From NCBI GenBank assembly GCA_001642005.1, contig LWCA01000014.1:1-64000 (forward strand): a stretch of DNA of 64,000 nt, given 5' to 3'. A program made the position numbers and the translations under genes. The number at the start of each line of letters is the position of its first letter. Position 1 is the stretch's first letter. The notes beneath the pieces were generated by a model. It was given only the letters and a program-made list of their open reading frames with translations. It was not told the DNA's origin and searched no databases. This document shows, piece by piece, positions 1 to 11,746 of the stretch. Origin of the DNA: Intoshia linei. Taxonomy: Eukaryota; Orthonectida; Rhopaluridae.

Positions 1-121
1 ATATGCTGCTCCTAAAATAAATTTTTTTCATCATCACTTAATTTGCAACCTCTATCATCGTTCTAAGTAAATTGTTATAAAATTGTTATTAATTAGTACA
101 ATTAAAAATCTGATTTTTCAA

Positions 122-334
122 AGTGTTGTTATAATTTATGGACACTCGTGTTTTTGTATTTTTAACGTTTATATTAAAAAACTTCAGTTAATTTTGTTTT
201 TTTTCTATTATTTTTTTTAATATAACAACCTTACATTGTGCATGTCTAACATGCCAATTTTCACAAAATTTTGATCTACAAATATAATTGTTATTAACAA
301 AATGATAGTGTTGTTATAATTATTGGACGGAGTG
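122..334 (-). mobile_element. Tc1/mariner-like MITE, copy 1
   Basis: Each end carries the block GTTGTTATAATT followed by TGGAC, and the outer end reads GGACGGAGTGTA. An internal CATG..CAATTTTCA block is shared with the copy at 16047-16240, which lies in the opposite orientation. It has no coding capacity. The class is inferred from size and termini only. Confidence 0.5.
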
Positions 335-828
335 TATAGTTTCATAGACCCACATTAAGAAATTAAGAGCATATATTGAAAATTTCAGTAGATGTCACAT
401 AGTTATAAACCAAAAAATGTAAAAAAGTAATAAAAAATGTATTTTATTAAAAATTTAAATTATAGTTTGATTTTGCTCATGATAAATAATTTAATCAACC
501 ACATAAATACTACAAATCGATAAACGTGCATGAAAATATCTGTTATAATTAAATAAATTTGTGGAATCTCATTTTATATTGTAAATCTAGATTAAAATAT
601 TAATGCAGGATCAAGCATGTTAATATTTTATTTTCAAAAATATTGTAAATTTCAAATAATATGTGTGATAAAAGTCCCATAACATTAATCATCGATCCCA
701 AGTAATCGGTACAATGAAAATGTAAAAAGTGTAAGAATTACCTTTCAAAAAGGTAATTGCGTATATATCGTTCAGATAAAATTTAATTAATCATCAGTGA
801 TCACTATCCAATATAATTATAAAAGTAC

Positions 829-1238
829 CTGTCGTATGAAATAAACATCAATGTGAGGACGCCAAGTTTGGCAAATGATGGAAAAAGAAAAAGAAAAATG
901 GGGCACAGAATAGGATGACATTGAAAATAGTCTGAAGTAAGCATAATCATTTTTGGAAATAAAAAAAAAGCTGACATGCAAAAATCAGAAACTGATAGAT
1001 TCGTCAGCATAATAGTGGTTCTGCTTTTGCGTTTAGGAAAACTAAACGTGTATATAGCAATCACATTTCCTAAAAAAAATTAAAAAAGAAGAATTAATCA
1101 AATACCAATGATGGATATCACACACACAATAGAGGCCAAAACATAATATACAATTGGAACCCACCAAATTTGCATAACATCACTGTAATCCAGTAAAATA
1201 GGGTAGATGCATAATTCATCATCTGTAACGTTCGACAT
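829..1238 (-). CDS. Rhodopsin-family GPCR, 5' part (N-terminus to TM3)
   Basis: Two exons join in phase: 1238-1106 and 1069-829. Exon 1 gives a short acidic N-terminus and TM1, ending in the GN motif (SIIGN). Exon 2 gives TM2 with the LxxxD signature (NLSVSDF), then TM3 and the DRY motif, which is split by the next intron (SYDR|Y). The family is a seven-helix plasma-membrane receptor, probably for a peptide or amine; the ligand is unknown. Exons for TM4-TM7 were not found between 1 and 828 and probably lie beyond the window edge. It sits 205 bp downstream of another GPCR on the same strand, suggesting a tandem pair. Confidence 0.8.
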
Positions 1239-1442
1239 ATGAAACAATGAAACTAGTTATACAGTGTATTGATTTCTACCGATATTTGTTTACGTTGTGT
1301 TTAATGTTTATCTCATCTAGATAAGATAAATTATAATACAAAAATGTGATCAAACATTTATTAATTATTGATTTGTGTTTAATAAAAGTATATTTCACAT
1401 TGTGTGTGTGGTACTACATAATTAAGATTATACTAAATGTAA

Positions 1443-4400
1443 TTAATTTTTCTCGCTTTGTGTAACTTGTAAAATCGAACATTGAGGTTCCACTGTTGAA
1501 TTCATTTTTAACAGACTTGTAAAGACAAAAATTTTTTTCAAATTTTTTTTGTATTCAGTTGACATAATGCTAAAAATGATTGGATTTGCTGCAGTACTTG
1601 TATAAGATAAAATTTTAGTTATCATTAATACTGAAATTTTATAATCTATTTGTATTAGCAATTTAAATGAATACTTGTTACTAAAGGATAAGTAAGTAAA
1701 AATACTTAGAAATATTTCCATGAGTTCTCAATTTCATTGACATTTTACTTGGTTTTTTCTTCCCTTTCGTAGAATTGGGTTGACTGATTGTTACACTTTT
1801 TGTCAGTTCCTTTATAATTAAATATGAACAAATACATATCACCAACTTTGGCACCCCAAAAACAAAAATATTTATGTAATGATATATGGCGTTTACGTCT
1901 AAAAATTAATCTAATTATTTAATTAGATTATTAATATTTAATTAATCCATGCTACAAAATACTGTATTAAGATAAATTTCCTTATAATGTTAATAAATTA
2001 ATTTGGTAAATCATCATACTAATGTATCAAGACTAACCATAACAAACTATATTGTAACATCAAAATATATTTATTTGATTCTCAGGGCTATAATAAAGAT
2101 ATAGCGTAACTTTTTAAAGTTTTTTGAAAAAATAATACTCAAAAAACACTGCGCACAATACTTAAAATAATACAATATATTTAGGTTTTAAATATGATAA
2201 TGAATTAAAGGTAGAATAATATTTAACATACAAAGACAAATTTGGTGTAAATCCTAAATAACTGTTTTAACTGTAAATAACAAAATTAACCTAACTCAGG
2301 GATATGCAACTTTTTGTGATAGCGGACCGGATTGTCATTTCAAATAGTTGGGTGGCCTGGACACAAAAAATTAAGAATTCTAAGAATTATTTTTTATTAT
2401 ATTTATTTTAAAATTTTATTAATGTGATAATTAATGCTTTTTAATATTTAACATTAAAATCTTGTCTATATTCAATTCCAAGATCAGGGGTCGCCAACCT
2501 TTTGCGTCTCGTGGGCCACTTCTTATGTCAAAAAATTCTACTGACCCCATTTTTGATAATTTACACATAATAAATTTTAATTTTAACTGAAGAAAAAAGG
2601 TTCTAGTATATTCAACAAAATAACATTCAGGAAGATGTGAATATTCAAAGCTAAAATGATTATAATGAGCCAATTATGGTAGAAAAGTATTTAAAAGTTA
2701 AAAAATTTAAAAAGAAATAATTTAAATTTTTACTAAGGGCCATGAAAATTATTCTGTGATTCACTGGTTGCCGATTCTGTCATAGATGTTGATGATAGTA
2801 GTAAAAAATTATGTAAGTGTGCATCAGTCAGATTAGTTCTGAAATTATTTTTGGTATATTTCATTTTAAGGCTAATTGTAATGATTTTTTTAATTGTAAG
2901 TAAGGCTGATTTTTAAAAAAAGAGTAATCTGGTGATTTGATCATGAAAATTCACTTTTTTAAAGTTACTATTTATGATATGCTTATAATTTTAAAAACTA
3001 TACATAATGTAGTAATTTCATAAGTTATGAAATGATTGCTGTTGACAAGATTAATGATAATGTGAATAAGCATGATTTTGTTTTATTAAATTTGTGGTCT
3101 GATTTTATTTATAAACAAAATATAAAACTTAAACATTTCATTAAGACTTATTGTAAATATACTTAGTATAAACTAACATTTAGAATTTTAAATTAAAAAA
3201 CTTAATTAAAAGTCTCGTGTCGATACGATAATTATTGTGGTCCGGATTAGGCCCGCAAACCGTATGTTACCCATCCCTGACTTACCTGTATTTATTTTTT
3301 ATTTTCCCTAATTTTTATTAATTTAAAATTACAATTACATCCGCTAATGTATGATATTATACATTTTATGTATATGTGACACGTAATATGGATTTATAAA
3401 AATCATTATTTCAAATAATCAGAATTTAATTAGTGTTTGATTTTAAATTATAAAACTAAATAAAATTATAATAAAGTAACTCAGCGTTCCCCTAATCTCG
3501 GTCTGCGGACCAGTAATAGTCCGTGAAAAATTTTTACTAATTAAAAGTCAATTTAATACGTTTTGATCTAATTTTTTTTAAGGTTTTTTCAAAAGTAATT
3601 TCCCTTTAGTAAATAATTCATTTTTAATATGAATTTATTAATTTCAGTGTGAAAGTTACCATCATAATAAATTCCGTAATAACGCTTGTAACTGATTTCA
3701 TTATAAATTAATTTATTCCACCAAGTAAGATCAACATAGCATCTAAATATATGCAATGGATCCTTGGTATAACTGTTAAATATTTTTTGATTGTGTATTC
3801 TCATATTCAAATTAATTATATTAATAAATACTGCAAAAACCCAACTTAAAATCAATTTTATAACTGTCCAAAATCTTGATTTTTGTTTTAGCAATTCCAT
3901 AGGTTTTAATATTGCAGAGTATCTAAAAAAATAATTTTTAATGTGAATGTATCTAAATGTAGTTAAAAGTGTTATTAAAATTTAAAAAATGATGAAATTA
4001 GGTCGATGGTGCACTATTAACATGTAAAGGTAAAAAATAAACAAAATAAAATAAAAATATTTTGATGGTGTTTATACCTTTCAATTGAAATAAGCATCAA
4101 AGTAAAACCGCTTTCCATAATGCAAACATCAATAACAAAGTTTTCAATAAAACATATAGTATAAGAACAACCAAAGTATTCCCCAAAATGTTGTATTGAA
4201 ACAGGAATAATACTTAAAGTTAAAAGTAAATCAGATATAGCCATATTTACAATTAAGCAATTGATGCATTTTCTCATGTGAGAAACGCTATATGTCCAAA
4301 GTACTAAAATATTTCCTAAATTGATATGGTTATAAAAAAAATTTTATTACCAAAAAAAGAAATAACTATTAAAATTTTATTAACTAGCAACGTTATATTA

Positions 4401-4476
4401 TATTAACCCATGGTATATATATAAAATCATCATCGCAAAGCGATCTTTGTCTTTCTGGACAATTAAATTCAAACAT
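1443..4476 (-). CDS. Rhodopsin-family GPCR, possibly degenerate
   Basis: Exons matched by phase: 4315-4078 (GN of TM1, TM2 with MAISD, TM3 ending ERY split by the intron), 3922-3660 (YSAILKPM, TM4, extracellular loop 2) and from 1898 (TM5, GVPKLVICICSYLII). A TM7 segment with the NPxxF motif (TAANPIIF) and a basic tail ends at 1443. An N-terminal candidate starts at 4476 (MFEFNCPE), but its frame breaks by one base near 4385 before TM1. No TM6 with FxxxWxP is visible between TM5 and TM7. The intron between loop 2 and TM5 (1899-3659) holds nested hAT elements. It is either a receptor with unresolved exons or a decaying gene. Confidence 0.65.
2297..3279. mobile_element. hAT-type non-autonomous element, 983 bp
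   Basis: Terminal inverted repeats begin CAGGGAT and are flanked by an imperfect 8-bp duplication, ACCTAACT/ACTTACCT. It lies inside the large intron of the upstream GPCR. It encodes no protein and contains a second hAT element. Confidence 0.75.
2485..2779. mobile_element. Nested hAT MITE (CAGGGGTCGCCAACC type)
   Basis: It starts CAGGGGTCGCCAACC and ends with the complement (GGTTGCCGATTCTG). The flanking 8-bp sites, TCCAAGAT/TCATAGAT, match at 6 of 8 positions. The same family occurs at 20814-21123. Confidence 0.7.
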
Positions 4477-5384
4477 AAAACTAAATATGTAACAATATTA
4501 ATCTAATTTCTGCAGTTTTAATATATAAATCATTTTAAAAAAATATATGTCTGATTAAAAATTATATTAATTTTCAATTGTCTAAAGTCTAGACTGAGTT
4601 GAATACAATATTTTAACTTTATTTAATTATCTTTATAAAAAAGTATTGTCAGATTTTAAGGGTATCGAACGTATTTTGTTACATCAATAAAATCCACCAC
4701 GATTTTTGTAAGCCATTTTTTATATGTAAGCATATTTCATACTCGAAATTTATTATTGAAAATACTAAAGAAATCATTTATATAATTTTGATTAAATAAT
4801 ACTTTCGTAGAAGACATTTTATAGGCTATAAGATTCCAACGTTTGAATGATCTTAGATATCCATCACTAAATTAAAACTCTTTCAATTCATAATAATATT
4901 CTCTATAATTTTTTTTTATAACATCCTTGCTTGTTATTTATTATGCATCTACTCATTGATATTTACTTTTTTGTGATATTAGATTAATTATATATTAATT
5001 TAATTATTATTAATTATTAAGATATTAATTTACTGATCACAATATCAAAGATTTCATAATAATAATAGTTTTTGAGCTAATGATGCATATATTTTTAATT
5101 ATGATTCCAATAATTATTAGAATTATAATTGGGTTCTTATTATCTTTTTTAATATCTGAAACAGTTGACGATAAAAACCATACTTTTTAGAAAAATTTTT
5201 GTTAGTGTATTTCGATATCATCTAATATGTTTTTTTGGTCTATAGAAAATTATTTTCTACTTAAATGTTATATTTTCATTTTTAGTATATAAATTGTATT
5301 GTGAATCTAAGATCTGGTAAAATCGTGTTTTTAAAAAAATGTTTGAAAACGGGAATTTTCGTTAAGATTTGAAATTGGTATTTT
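4477..5384. other. AT-rich spacer, nothing recognised
   Basis: No sustained reading frame, RNA gene or repeat terminus is visible. It separates the GPCR cluster from the ANT/SMNDC1 pair. Confidence 0.5.
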
Positions 5385-5512
5385 TTATTAAATTTTATTA
5401 ATGGTGGAATAAAAGTGGGATTTTCCAAATGATAGTATAGCGGTGGTCTAGGCTTTGGGATAAAATCCTAATATCTGGCAACTGTTCTGATACCGAAAAT
5501 AATATGTTTTAC
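5385..5512 (+). repeat. Dispersed repeat family R2, copy 1
   Basis: The shared core reads ATTAATGGTGG then GGTCTAGGCTTTGGGATAAAATCC and a CTGGCAACT end. Other copies are at 15300-15420, 47220-47345, 49175-49290 and 57780-57855. No coding potential. Confidence 0.65.
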
Positions 5513-5514
5513 GT

Positions 5515-5645
5515 ATCTGAAGCTTTTATTTTGAACAGAAAAAGTTTTAGTGCAATTATAATTATGATGCTAGTCCAATGTAATTTCTGTACTTGAGAAA
5601 ATTGACACTTCGTTAATCAGCTATTTTTTTCAGTTAAATAGGAAT
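5515..5645 (+). repeat. Dispersed repeat family R3, copy 1
   Basis: It shares long blocks with 58325-58495, including TTTGAACAGAAAAAG and ATTATGATGCTAGT, then TTCGTTAATCAG. Only two copies were seen. Confidence 0.6.
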
Positions 5646-5657
5646 TAGTCTGTATAT

Positions 5658-6079
5658 CAGTGATTCCTAAGCTTTTTCACTACAGCGCTCCCACAGACTT
5701 ATAAAAATATTCCATCTTAATTTTTTTCGATGTAGAATACGAGAAAATGCGTTTTAAATTCATCTTAAATTTCATAAAATAGGTCTCGAATCTTCTGTTT
5801 AATTACATTTTTAATTAATATTATGGGCTAAAAGAAAATTATATTTTTTAGTTTGAAATTTAGTAACATTATTTGTAGTTTCACTGTAATATATATACCA
5901 TACAATCTTTGCGAGTCTTTAAAAAACTGAAATATAGCGTCGCGTTATTTTTAAAATGTAGTGTAAATCAATTAAAAATATTAATAATGTAATAAAATAC
6001 CTAATTTAATCCAGTACCCAAAGGTTAACAATTTTTCGACTGCCCCTGATAATTCCACCGCCCATGTTAAAAATAACTG
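5658..6079. mobile_element. hAT MITE, 422 bp
   Basis: The ends are CAGTGATTCCTAA and the complement TTAAAAATAACTG. The flanking 8-bp sites are CTGTATAT and ATGTATAT (7 of 8). It is non-coding and intergenic. Confidence 0.75.
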
Positions 6080-6428
6080 ATGTATATCAAACTAGATTTT
6101 TGAAGTACGCAGAATTAAATGAAAATTTTATTTTATTTTGGTGCGAATTAAAATTATCGGTTTCAAAACATAAAAACGAAATTGAAACATTGCTTTAACA
6201 CGCTTATATAAAACTTAACTAACAAAAACTAAATTTTCAATGTTTTTAACGAAATTAATTCAAACACGAAAAAAAACACGACCTTTCAAAATCTCATCAC
6301 CAATTCTGCGAACACGGTATTAAAATAGTTTTATTCGAACCGTGTAGCAGAAATTTATCACATATAAAAATATTTAAATGAATGAACAATAAAACATTTA
6401 TTCTAATATGAATTTCGAAAATTCATTA

Positions 6429-8015
6429 TTAATTTCTATAAGTAATGTACAATTTTTTGAATGAATCAAATCCGGATAAAACACCGGCTCCGGCAACTCC
6501 TCTCAAAATATTGGCACCTAAATTGTCCAAAATTATTTATTTTCTATTATCTAATAATATTAACTAATTGTATATACACTTATGAAAAAACACAACTAAT
6601 AAAATAACTATCTTTAGGTAAATAAGAGTAGAAATGTTGGTTTACTGTAATAAATAATAATATTGCATATTTCGCATGTACATTTAATTTAACAGTAATA
6701 ATAAAAAATCTCAACATTGTTCGTTTGTGCATATTCAAAAATTAAAAATTAACATAAATATTTTTAAATTACCAGCTCCTTTCATAAGTGAATTGAATCC
6801 TTCTTTTAAGATAATTTGTTTAGCACAGTCCAGTGAACCTTTATACTTAACAGCTTCTCCAGAGGTCATCATCATTCTTCTTCTAATTGTGTCAACAGGG
6901 TATGATATCAGTCCAGAAGTAACTGTGACTCCTATAAATACATTATATACCGAAATTGCCAGTATAGAAAATAAGCTAATTGACGAATAGAGATACAGAA
7001 TTTATAAATAATAGTAGAAAAGAAGTAAAATATCATTTCCAACTTATTAAATATTTAAACACACTATTTTGGAGGGCACAGAATGACCTTTAAGTTTAAT
7101 TAATAATGCTGAATAAATATTAACCAATAGCTTAGAGTAGAGATACGTTTAATATTAAAATGTTACTCCACTTACAAAATAATACATAAAATCTGACAAT
7201 ATTATTAAATTGTACTCAATGATCATCATACAATATATATAGTAATTACCATATCCAAGACAAAAACTGGCAAACAATCCAGAATCATCACCTAAAATAA
7301 TTGGTTTCAAACTGTCGTAAAACCCAAAATAGCATCCTCTGTATACAATAATTCCAAAGCAAGAAATAACAAATCCTCGGTAAAGTCCAGCAATACCATC
7401 ACTCTTTAAAGTTTTTCTGTAAACATCAGCAATACCTTAAAATAAATATAAACCAAAAATTAAATACAATGTACCAGTATATTGTCTTGAACCTCCAGTT
7501 TTAACACTTTTGTTGTCATTTGCAAGTCTAGTCCTGGTATAATCCAATGAATAGACAAACATTAGAGAGAGAGCACCAGCAACACCACCAGAGCCCATAT
7601 TTTTGGAAAAATTAATCCAATAGGGATCGGATTTGTTTTGCTTAAAAGCAGCTTTAATTGAATCTTTAAATGAAAAGTTAAGGGCTTGTGTTGGAAAATA
7701 TCTAATAACATTGGCTAAATTTCCACGCCAGAATGGAATAATTCCTAAAAAATTATAAAAAAAATTCAAACATGCAGCAACCTTCATTTCTAAACGTTCG
7801 CATTGTGCAATCCATAACTCCCTTGTAAGGTTTGTCTAATCGACCAGTTTTTAACATTTCATTTTGGTTTTGGATCAATAATTTAACACGTTCTATTGGT
7901 GCTGCTGCAGTCTGAACAAGTAAAGATAATGACAAAATTATTTTACCTTTGAAATGGCAGCTGCCATTCCACTCAACATAAAACTTTCGGCAAATCCCAG
8001 ATTTTGATTAGACAT
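6429..8015 (-). CDS. ANT: Mitochondrial ADP/ATP carrier (complete, 300 aa)
   Basis: It exchanges ADP for ATP across the inner mitochondrial membrane. Six exons keep phase: 8015-7947, 7911-7782, 7744-7475, 7435-7250, 6931-6773 and 6517-6429. Together they give 300 residues, the usual length for the family. The nucleotide-carrier signature RRRMMM is at about 235-240. Carrier-type repeats follow the pattern Px(D/E)xx(K/R): PIERVK near 28, LDYTRTR in repeat 2 and PVDTIR near 230. The C-terminus GAGVLSGFD is typical. The first three introns are only 35, 37 and 39 nt. The start (MSNQNLGF) is the first Met that opens the frame. The gene is divergent from SMNDC1 across 402 bp. Confidence 0.97.
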
Positions 8016-8417
8016 TTATGTGAAAACGTTAAATATGTTAAACTAAAGTATTAAAAATGTATAGTATATATAAAATATAAACTTGTGAAATAAATAACTC
8101 GTGTCCTTCGATAAACAATGTTATTGTGATTTCAAAGCAACTTTGTTTAATTGTGTATTGGTTACAGAAAATATGCTAAAATTTTAATTCCAAAACTGTC
8201 TACTCGACAGTGTCTTGGTAACGTGTACACACAAATGTTATTGCATTGTTTTACTATGTATTTATCAGGGAGATATCATCATTTACCAATTAATTGCTGA
8301 CAAATTTAGTTTTTTGCAATATTTTGTGTATTAATTGCATATTAGCGATTAGAAGTCATCGTTATATTACATATTGTATTTGAGTTTTCTGTTTAACAAA
8401 GTTACAATTATATTGAA
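8016..8417. promoter_or_regulatory. Divergent promoter region, ANT / SMNDC1
   Basis: These 402 bp separate the two opposite start codons, so they must hold both promoters and 5' leaders. No defined motif can be assigned by eye. Confidence 0.55.
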
Positions 8418-9092
8418 ATGAACTCGTCGAAAGATACAATTATGGCAAGTATTGTCGAATATGATGCACAATTGGTGCAGACACAAGTTGCACTTCAAAG
8501 TGACAAAAACAATAGTGTTTTGATTAAGTTGAGAGATGATCTCAAATTAGGGATCAAAATGTACAAAGATATATTGGCTGATGTAGAAAGTGAAGAACAA
8601 ACCGATGAAAACACCTCTAAATTTAAATGGACAGTAGGAGACAGTTGTATGGCTCTATGGGAAGGAAATAACAAATACCATGCTGCCAAGATTACTGAAA
8701 TTGGAATCAACGAAACATGTACAATTATGTTTGACTATTATGAATCAACACAACAGCATGATTTATCCACATTAAAACCTCAACGATCTCAAACTAAAAT
8801 AAAAAAAAAAAGTAAAGTTTATAATGCAATTCTTAAAAAAAAGAAAAGAAAAGAAGAATACCTTACCAAAGTTAAGGAATTTAATGAAGTTCAAGAAAAT
8901 GAAAAATACAATTGGTCCAACTTTCTCAACAAAAAAAATCGACTCAACCAAGAAAGAAGTATATTCCATTCACCTTCTACTTTAAATGGAAAAGTTGGTG
9001 TAGGAACGTGTGATACAGGTGGTAAAAATATGACCAAAGGGCTATTAAAACCTGAAATTTTAAAACGAGGTGTTGCTCCTAAAAGATTGTAA
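8418..9092 (+). CDS. SMNDC1: Survival-motor-neuron-domain protein SPF30 (224 aa)
   Basis: A splicing factor that binds dimethyl-arginine on Sm proteins and is needed for U4/U6.U5 tri-snRNP recruitment (family knowledge). The single-exon frame is 224 aa, close to the usual 238. An N-terminal helical segment precedes a Tudor domain at about 70-122 (WTVGDSCMALWEGNNKYHAA...). A basic Lys-rich stretch follows near 125-145. The conserved tail has the RSIF.SP and GKVGVGTC motifs. The alternative Met at residue 9 (MASIVEYD) could also be the start. It is one of the few intronless genes here, compatible with a tiny ancestral intron count or a retrocopy, but the frame is intact. Confidence 0.95.
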   Translation: MNSSKDTIMASIVEYDAQLVQTQVALQSDKNNSVLIKLRDDLKLGIKMYKDILADVESEEQTDENTSKFKWTVGDSCMALWEGNNKYHAAKITEIGINETCTIMFDYYESTQQHDLSTLKPQRSQTKIKKKSKVYNAILKKKKRKEEYLTKVKEFNEVQENEKYNWSNFLNKKNRLNQERSIFHSPSTLNGKVGVGTCDTGGKNMTKGLLKPEILKRGVAPKRL

Positions 9093-9511
9093 TATTTAAT
9101 TAAATTTCTTATTCTATTTTTATTACAACATTGTTTGTTGTTTTTAGGATTAAAATATACCAATTCCTAGAAAACATTAATGCAACAATTTACAATTTAT
9201 CTTCATTAATATTATTCGCTCTACACTCACCTCTTCGTTAGTTTCCAACCCTATACATTGTACGTGTTTTATCTACTTCCTCTGTTATGCACTATATCGT
9301 TTCAACTGCGTCTTGAAAAAATTGTCGAAATTAAATAATAATCGCCTTTTTAGGTTGAAATTTTAATAATCTGAAATCCATTAACATGTGCCCTGAAACA
9401 TTGCGAGACTTTGAAATTAATTTATACTAATTTATAATTAATTATAGAGTATATATTATTATGAAAAGCATTATCATAAATTGTAAAATTTTTAGGTATA
9501 ATAAAAATGTG
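9093..9511. other. 3' flank of SMNDC1, no gene seen
   Basis: AT-rich sequence without sustained coding. It may be the body of the Helitron-like element that ends at 9563. Confidence 0.4.
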
Positions 9512-9563
9512 CCATCGGCAGAACTAGGTGCTGTTTGTACGTAGTACATAACAGTCAACCTAG
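9512..9563 (+). repeat. Helitron-like 3' end, copy 1
   Basis: It reads GGCAGAACTAGGTG, then a hairpin CTGTTTGTAC/GTACATAACAG, then CAACCTAG. Termination in CTAG a few bases after a hairpin is the classical Helitron 3' structure. Related copies are at 24044, 25461, 28434 and 51355. Confidence 0.6.
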
Positions 9564-9753
9564 TATTATATATTTTTGAATGTCATTCAACTTATGTTAT
9601 GAGAAATATTCACTTAGTCAAAACCCAAAATCCAATTTTACCAACAAGTTAATGAGATATCAAGATTAAATTATATCTTTAATTTAGAATATTGCCATGA
9701 TATATCACATCGAAAAATTATATACATGTCTTTCCATGATTAGAATATATGAA

Positions 9754-10552
9754 TATGCTACAATGTCTATATTGGTAGCAATTTTAGGAAGTTATTCATA
9801 CATATTGAGCGAGTTTTTTAGGGTAACAAATGTAAATACAAATATATTTCCATTTGGTTTGGAATCATTTCTCTAATAAGTGGGAATATCATCCAGGTTA
9901 ATGTCGATAACGACGAAAAATACTAAAAACAGTGTTAATAATAAGAACAGATTATTTGATGATTTTTGCATTTACCTCAGGAATTTCAATTGCAATGCAT
10001 GAAACGTAACAAACATTCTTTAAAATTTAATTTTAACTTTAGCATTATAACGAAGTGATTTGCATTGTTCTGTATTATATTTTTTTGTTTTTCTATGGTC
10101 TCTTTCAAATCTGCGAGTTTAAGAAAATATTTGTATTTGGGAAGTAATAAAATGCTTATTTTATAAATTAATTTTCTCAAATTTAGATATAATTTTGACA
10201 CGTACTAGTGTGGTTTTCGCATTGTCACTGGTAAATTTGTTCTGTGGATTTATGCTTATATTTAATATTACACTTTATGCTGGATTAGGAATGTTTTTGA
10301 TGTACATTCTCTACGATACTCAACTTATTTTTTGCAAATTCGACGATGATTGCGGTGATGATTATACAAAGTAATATTACAGGGTCAATGACTTACTATG
10401 CGTCGGATATTGACAATGTTTTAAAACTAAAATTCAGAACGTAAAAAATCTGCACGCGAGAAAAAAATTTGTAGCCATATCCTAATTATTTACCTTTTTA
10501 GGCATTATCGATTTCGCGGGCGTGTTTGAAAGATTCGTTACAATTCTGATAG
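9754..10552 (+). pseudogene. TMBIM6: Bax inhibitor-1 / TMBIM6 relic
   Basis: Pieces of a Bax inhibitor-1 type protein (an ER multi-span calcium-leak and anti-apoptotic protein) lie in order. YATMSILVAILGSYSYIL (TM1) is at about 9754-9825. FAFTSGISIA is near 9965. GLGMFLMYILYDTQLIF followed by DDDCGDDYTK is at about 10270-10375. IIDFAGVFERFVTILI is near 10505-10552. The YDTQLI and DY.KH..DF blocks are diagnostic. The pieces are in different frames, stops interrupt them and the middle helices are missing. It is a decayed copy; an intact parent is not in this window. Confidence 0.75.
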
Positions 10553-10862
10553 TGGATGATAAATAAAACCATAAATATAAATGTACAATAAAATAAATAT
10601 TAAATCTGTAAATTTTATTAATTTAATTTGACTATACCAACTGAACATAACATAACCGTTTTGACATACGGCAATAATTAAAGCGTCAATGCCTTTTATT
10701 TTTGGGAGTAGGACCTCGGTGACGATGGTCAATTATATATCCCATTAATCGGTGATACAATAATTTTAATTCCATTTGGTAAAATCCAGTTATGTCGATA
10801 AAGGCGTCGTTTTCCTTAACAAATGAATAGATAGAACCTGAGAAATCAATTTGATTATCCAT
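10538..10862 (-). other. Unresolved small reading frames
   Basis: A frame starting at 10862 (MDNQIDFSGSIYSFVK...) runs about 60 codons and looks protein-like. An overlapping frame (GIDALIIAVCQNGYVMFSW) continues downstream and would need a one-base shift or a 22-nt intron to join. I do not recognise either. It could be a small gene with a sequencing indel, or a relic. Confidence 0.3.
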
Positions 10863-11039
10863 TTCTTCAAAATTATTTATGATATTATTTTTGAAATTAA
10901 TTAAAGTTTTATTTATAAACAGTACATAATTTCATTTTAATAAATTTGATATAATTTTATGCATTCAAATTTTCACATAAAAACAATAAACGTAGAAAAA
11001 AACATGATATCGGTTGCAATATCAACGCAATTCGTAAAA

Positions 11040-11740
11040 AAATTACGTTAAAGGTTAAAAATCAAAAATTTCATAGCAACGTTAAAATCTCTGAAAGAAT
11101 CAATTATATATATTTCCACCCATATTTCTCTATTGAAAATGTGTAGACGTTTAATGCATATTTTTTTGAAATTATAGAGTGATTAATTTTAATCCAACAT
11201 TTAAAAAATATTGATTAATAATATATTAAAAATTATTTTTCACCGGGAATGCGTGGATATCTGAGATTAAAATTTTTTATTTATATCAACTAGAATAAGC
11301 TCCATCATAATAAAAATTTAAAAAAATTTTTAGACCGTTAATTATTTCACATTTTTTGTTTTAATAAAATGATTTTGAAATAAAAAAAAATTAATACTAA
11401 AGTGCTTTTTTAACCATGAAGGCGTCACTTATTTAGATTGACATTTTTGTGTGTGTTAACAGGCTACAACTGTACCATCTGTAATTGTTTTCAATTTCTA
11501 GTGATGTTTTCATTTAAAAAAAAATGGTAATCTGGGGTTTTGATCTTGAAAATTATCTTTTTGGAAATTTCCATTTATGATAATGTTTATGATTTTAAAA
11601 ACTATCCTTTAATTTATGTTTTATAAAATTTTAGGACATGTTTATTTTTAAAACAAATGATAATTTGGTGGTTTGACTATGAATGTATACATTTCTGAGG
11701 CTGAGATTAACGATAATGTTAAGTATTTTAAAACGCGTCT
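11040..11740 (-). repeat. Dispersed repeat family R1, copy (inverted)
   Basis: It is alignable by eye with 24290-24760: CCCATATxTCTCxATTGxAAATGTGTA, then CTTTTTTxACC, then GGTAATxTGGGGTTTTxxTC, then TTATGATAATGTTTATGATTTTAAAA. Opposite-orientation copies are at 28790, 50390 and 61430. No open frame. Confidence 0.65.
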
Positions 11741-11746
11741 TAGAAT

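Noticed and set aside
8495-9163. Minus-strand frames opposite SMNDC1
   Set aside because: Shadows of the well-supported Tudor-domain gene on the plus strand.
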